In this document: in pieces, positions 13,525 to 16,351 of the stretch
Layout of the letters: each line of letters opens with the position of its first letter
How positions within the stretch are numbered: the stretch's first letter is position 1
Assembly: GCA_038093515.1 (NCBI GenBank)
Contig: JBBPSI010000391.1
Span: 1-16,351, forward strand
Length of the DNA: 16,351 nucleotides
DNA from: Butyriboletus loyo
Taxonomy: Eukaryota; Basidiomycota; Agaricomycetes; Boletales; Boletaceae
Direction of reading: 5' to 3'
Notes under the pieces: model-generated
The model's input: the letters and a program-made list of their open reading frames with translations, nothing else
Told to the model about the DNA's origin: nothing
Databases searched by the model: none
Made by a program: the position numbers and the translations under genes

Positions 13525-16351
13525 CATGTAATCGCCCCCGTAGTTTTGTCAAACCCCAATGCGCAATCAATTCGAGTTCCTGTGTCATTATTCGCGCATG
13601 AAGGAGGTCAAATCGTCGACACATTCGCCCTGGTGGACAGCGGCGCTAGCGGATGCTTCATAGATCGCGATCTAGTGAAGCGAAAGAAACTGCCGATGGA
13701 ACGGCTACCCAAACCACTTAGTGCCCAGAACGTGGACGGGTCAAACAACCAAGGAGGAGTCATTCGACACAAGGTCACCCTCTCCATCAGAGTTGGAGAA
13801 ACCGAGGAGGAACGGAGCTTCCTAGTCCTCAACATAGGAAAAGAAAACATGATCTTGGGATTGCCGTGGCTACGAGAGGCCAACCCGGTAATAGATTGGG
13901 CCACTGGCCACATCGATCTCCCAGATCAAATCAAGAAGCCCCGACACGACTCCCCTCGGGCAATCGCTCAACGGTACCTGGTACGGTACCTTGACTTGGA
14001 CCCAGACTCCAAGATCGCCAAGCTCTGGAAGAAGCGAGTAGACGCTTCAGCAAGGGACGCCTACCCTATCAGAAAGGCAACCATCGCGACTGAGATCGCC
14101 GCCCAAGCCGTCAAGGAGAAAGCAGTTCTCCCTACCCCGTTCAAGTCCTTCGCGGACGTTTTTGACAAGAAGAACACTGAGGAACTTCCCCCGTCCCGAT
14201 CTTTCGACCATGCCATCGACCTCGACAAAGACTTTGTCCCGAAAGTCGCCAAGGTCTACCCCCTGAATCCGAAAGAGTCGGAGGCCTGCAAAGCTTTCGT
14301 CGAGGAACACCTCAAGTCGGGAAAGATCACTCCCTCGAAGTCTCCTCAGGCTGCCCCCTTCTTCTTCGTATCAAAGAAGGATGGCTCGCTACGCCCCTGT
14401 CAGGACTACAGGTACCTGAACTCGCATACGGTCAAAAACGCCTACCCTCTCCCCCTCATCTCCGACCTCGTCGACCGTCTCAAAGGGTCCAAAATCTTCA
14501 CAAAGATGGACATCCGCTGGGGATACAACAACGTCCTCATCAAGCCGAATGACCGCTGGAAAGCGGCCTTCATCACCCCCCAAGGGCTGTTCGAACCCAC
14601 CGTGATGTTCTTCGGCCTCTGCAACTCCCCAGCAACCTTCCAGGCTTTGATGGACCATATCTTCGGCGACCTCATGGCAGAAGGGTGGTTGATCATCTAC
14701 ATGGACGACCTCTTGATCCACTCCGCCACCTCTGCAGAACACGAGGCACGAACGATCCGTGTCCTGGAACGACTTCGCGAACACAAGTTGTTCCTCAAAC
14801 TGGAAAAGTGTTCGTTCGATGCCGAAGAAGTGGAATACCTCGGGATGATGGTCCGAGAAGGGCAGGTCAAGATGGACCCGACCAAGTTGAAAGCCATTCG
14901 CGAATGGAACCCCCCGACCTCGGTGAAGGCAGTCAGGTCCTTCATCGGGTTTTGCAATTTTTATCGCAGGTTCATACAGGACTTCTCTCATATCGCGAAA
15001 CCGCTGCACGACCTGACTAAGAAGAACTCTCCATGGGCTTGGACCCCGGCTTGCGAACAGGCGTTCCAAGCAATCAAACAGTCGTTCTTACGACAACCCG
15101 TTCTCTCAATGCCCGATGTCACGAAGCCGTTTGCCGTGATGACGGATGCCTCTCTCACTGCTACTGGAGCAGTACTCATGCAAAAGGATGTCAATGGCGA
15201 CCTACATCCTTGCGCCTACTTGTCAAAGACGCTCTCGCCCGCAGAGCGCAATTACGATATCTATGATCGCGAGTTGCTCGCGGTCATCCACGCATTGGAA
15301 GAATGGCGCCACTACCTGCGCGGTACTGGTCATCAGGTGGAGATTCTCACCGACCACAAGAATCTCACGTACTTCCGCCAACCCAACAAATTGTCTCGCC
15401 GGCAAGCACGCTGGCTTATGTTCCTGCAGGATTTCGACCTGCACTTCCATCACATCCCGGGTACTCAGATGGGCCCGGCCGATGCCTTATCCCGCCGCGA
15501 CGACGTTGACACTTCCACCGACAATCAGGAAGTCACCCTTCTCCCAGAAAATCTCTTCGCTCGAAAGATCGATGTCGCCCTCGCCGAAAAGATCGCCGCC
15601 TCCACCCCCAGCGACCCCATGATTAAACGATGCATGCAGGCCCTTTACGAGGACTCCCCTCTCTTCCCCAAAATGAATGCTGGCGATTGGGACTTCGACG
15701 GAAAGGAATTGTATTTCCGAAAGAAGCGGTATATCCCTGAGGCTGCACGCGTCGACCTCATCCGATCCTTACACGAGAGCCCCGCTGGTGGTCATGGTGG
15801 CATATTCCGCACCCAGAACCTGGTGCAACGTGATTATTGGTGGCCAGGCATGGCTAATCTGGTCCGCCGTTTCGTCTCCGGCTGCGCTGTTTGTCAAGCG
15901 CACAAGGTTAATACCCATCCCACCGTGCCTCCTCTTACCCCGCTGGCCAGCGTGGCCTCTCGCCCCTTTGAACAGGTCTCGGTTGACCTCATCACCGGTC
16001 TCCCCCCATCCTTAGGATATGATTCTGTCATGGTCGTGGTAGACCATGGGCTTACGAAGGGGGTAATTTATTCCCCTTGCAACAAAGACATCGACGCGGC
16101 AGGAGTTGCCAAGTTATTTTTCAAAACTGTCTTCCTTCGATTCGGCCTTCACTCCCGCTGTATCTCTGACAGAGGCCCACAGTTCGCATCCGCCTTCGCT
16201 AGGGAACTTGCGAGACTCCTTGATTACGATCTCGCCCTCTCCTCCGCCTACCACCCCCAGACCGACGGTGAAACCGAACGAGTCAACCAGGAATTGGAAA
16301 CTTATCTACGGATCTTCTGTGATGGTCACCCAGAACGATGGGCAGAACTCC
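13489..16351 (+). CDS. pol: A2 Pol, 3' end outside the window
   Basis: The frame is -1 to gag and open from the slip site to the last base, about 954 codons. Visible domains: retropepsin LVDSGASG; reverse transcriptase with YMDD (just before 14710); RNase H with TDAS, the Glu in DRELLAV and TDHK; linker ADALSRRDD; integrase zinc finger LHESPAGGHGG...CAVC; integrase core with VDLITG, SDRGPQF and QTDGETERVNQ, keeping the D-x35-E spacing. The GPY/F segment, chromodomain and the third ORF should follow but lie outside. At both positions where A1 is broken, A2 has the expected residue (Glu, Arg). QTDGETER also fits the family better than QTDRETER of A1. This copy could encode working enzymes. Confidence 0.94.
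16056..16067 (+). other. Possible central polypurine tract (A2)
   Basis: GAAGGGGGTAAT lies in the integrase core, identical to A1 5723-5734 and to the A1 3' polypurine tract junction. About 73 bases around it match A1 exactly, including third positions. Confidence 0.5.

Larger units (their letters stand above)
11670..16351 (+). mobile_element. A2: second family A chromovirus, right part outside the window
   Basis: It begins with a full LTR and runs through leader, gag, frameshift signal and pol into the integrase core, where the window ends. Gene order and signals are those of A1. The coding parts are similar by eye, the LTRs much less so, so A1 and A2 belong to different subfamilies. It is inserted in D after CTTGG (11665-11669), the expected left target copy. 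All visible frames are open. Confidence 0.95.

Noticed and set aside
14389..15069. 226-codon minus-strand frame opposite the A2 RT
   Set aside because: It lies wholly opposite conserved RT codons and arises from GC-rich third positions; no family resemblance.
1..16351. CRISPR array, tRNA, rRNA or host protein gene
   Set aside because: No evenly spaced short repeats, no cloverleaf or rRNA stretch recognised, and every open frame with family resemblance belongs to a retrotransposon.

Overview
The window is a stack of fungal LTR retrotransposons nested inside one another. I see no host gene, tRNA, rRNA or CRISPR array. The protein families (Ty3/gypsy chromoviruses with a C-terminal chromodomain, plus a Ty1/copia RT), GC-rich third positions and LTRs ending TGTTAC...GTAACA fit a filamentous fungus. 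I favour a basidiomycete (Agaricomycete), but the species cannot be named from sequence alone.

Layout. Five families are named here A, B, C, D and E. (1) 1-418 is the right part of a family B LTR. (2) 419-842, minus strand, is the protease part of an older gypsy element, E. (3) 843-8459 is a full-length gypsy element, A1, with gag, a -1 shift into pol, an extra zinc-knuckle ORF after pol, a polypurine tract and two LTRs. Its 5' LTR is split by a family B solo LTR (1168-1687, 5-bp target duplication GTGCG). (4) 8460-10218, minus strand, is the leader and gag-like ORF of E, and 10219-10792 is E's 5' LTR. (5) 10793-11040 is an unassigned remnant that looks like a piece of another LTR (C). (6) 11041-11669 is a Ty1/copia RT fragment (D). 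(7) 11670 to the end is a second, apparently intact copy of family A (A2), cut by the window in its integrase core.

Inferred order of insertion: D is oldest. C went into D. E went into C. A1 and the left B LTR went into E. The second B LTR went into the 5' LTR of A1. A2 went separately into D. Removing A1 together with one copy of its target duplication brings the two halves of E back into one reading frame, which confirms that part of the order.

How the parts work together. A and E both appear to self-prime reverse transcription as Tf1 does: the first 10 nt of the predicted transcript are complementary to the primer binding site two bases after the LTR, and the two families differ by two compensating base pairs in that duplex. 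Family A seems to make Gag (possibly with a ~110-residue N-terminal extension that lacks an AUG), Gag-Pol through a TTTTTAG slip site followed by a hairpin, and a third protein with three zinc knuckles in the position usually held by env. A1 is damaged (an in-frame TGA and loss of the RNase H glutamate). A2 is open with every catalytic residue visible as far as the window goes.
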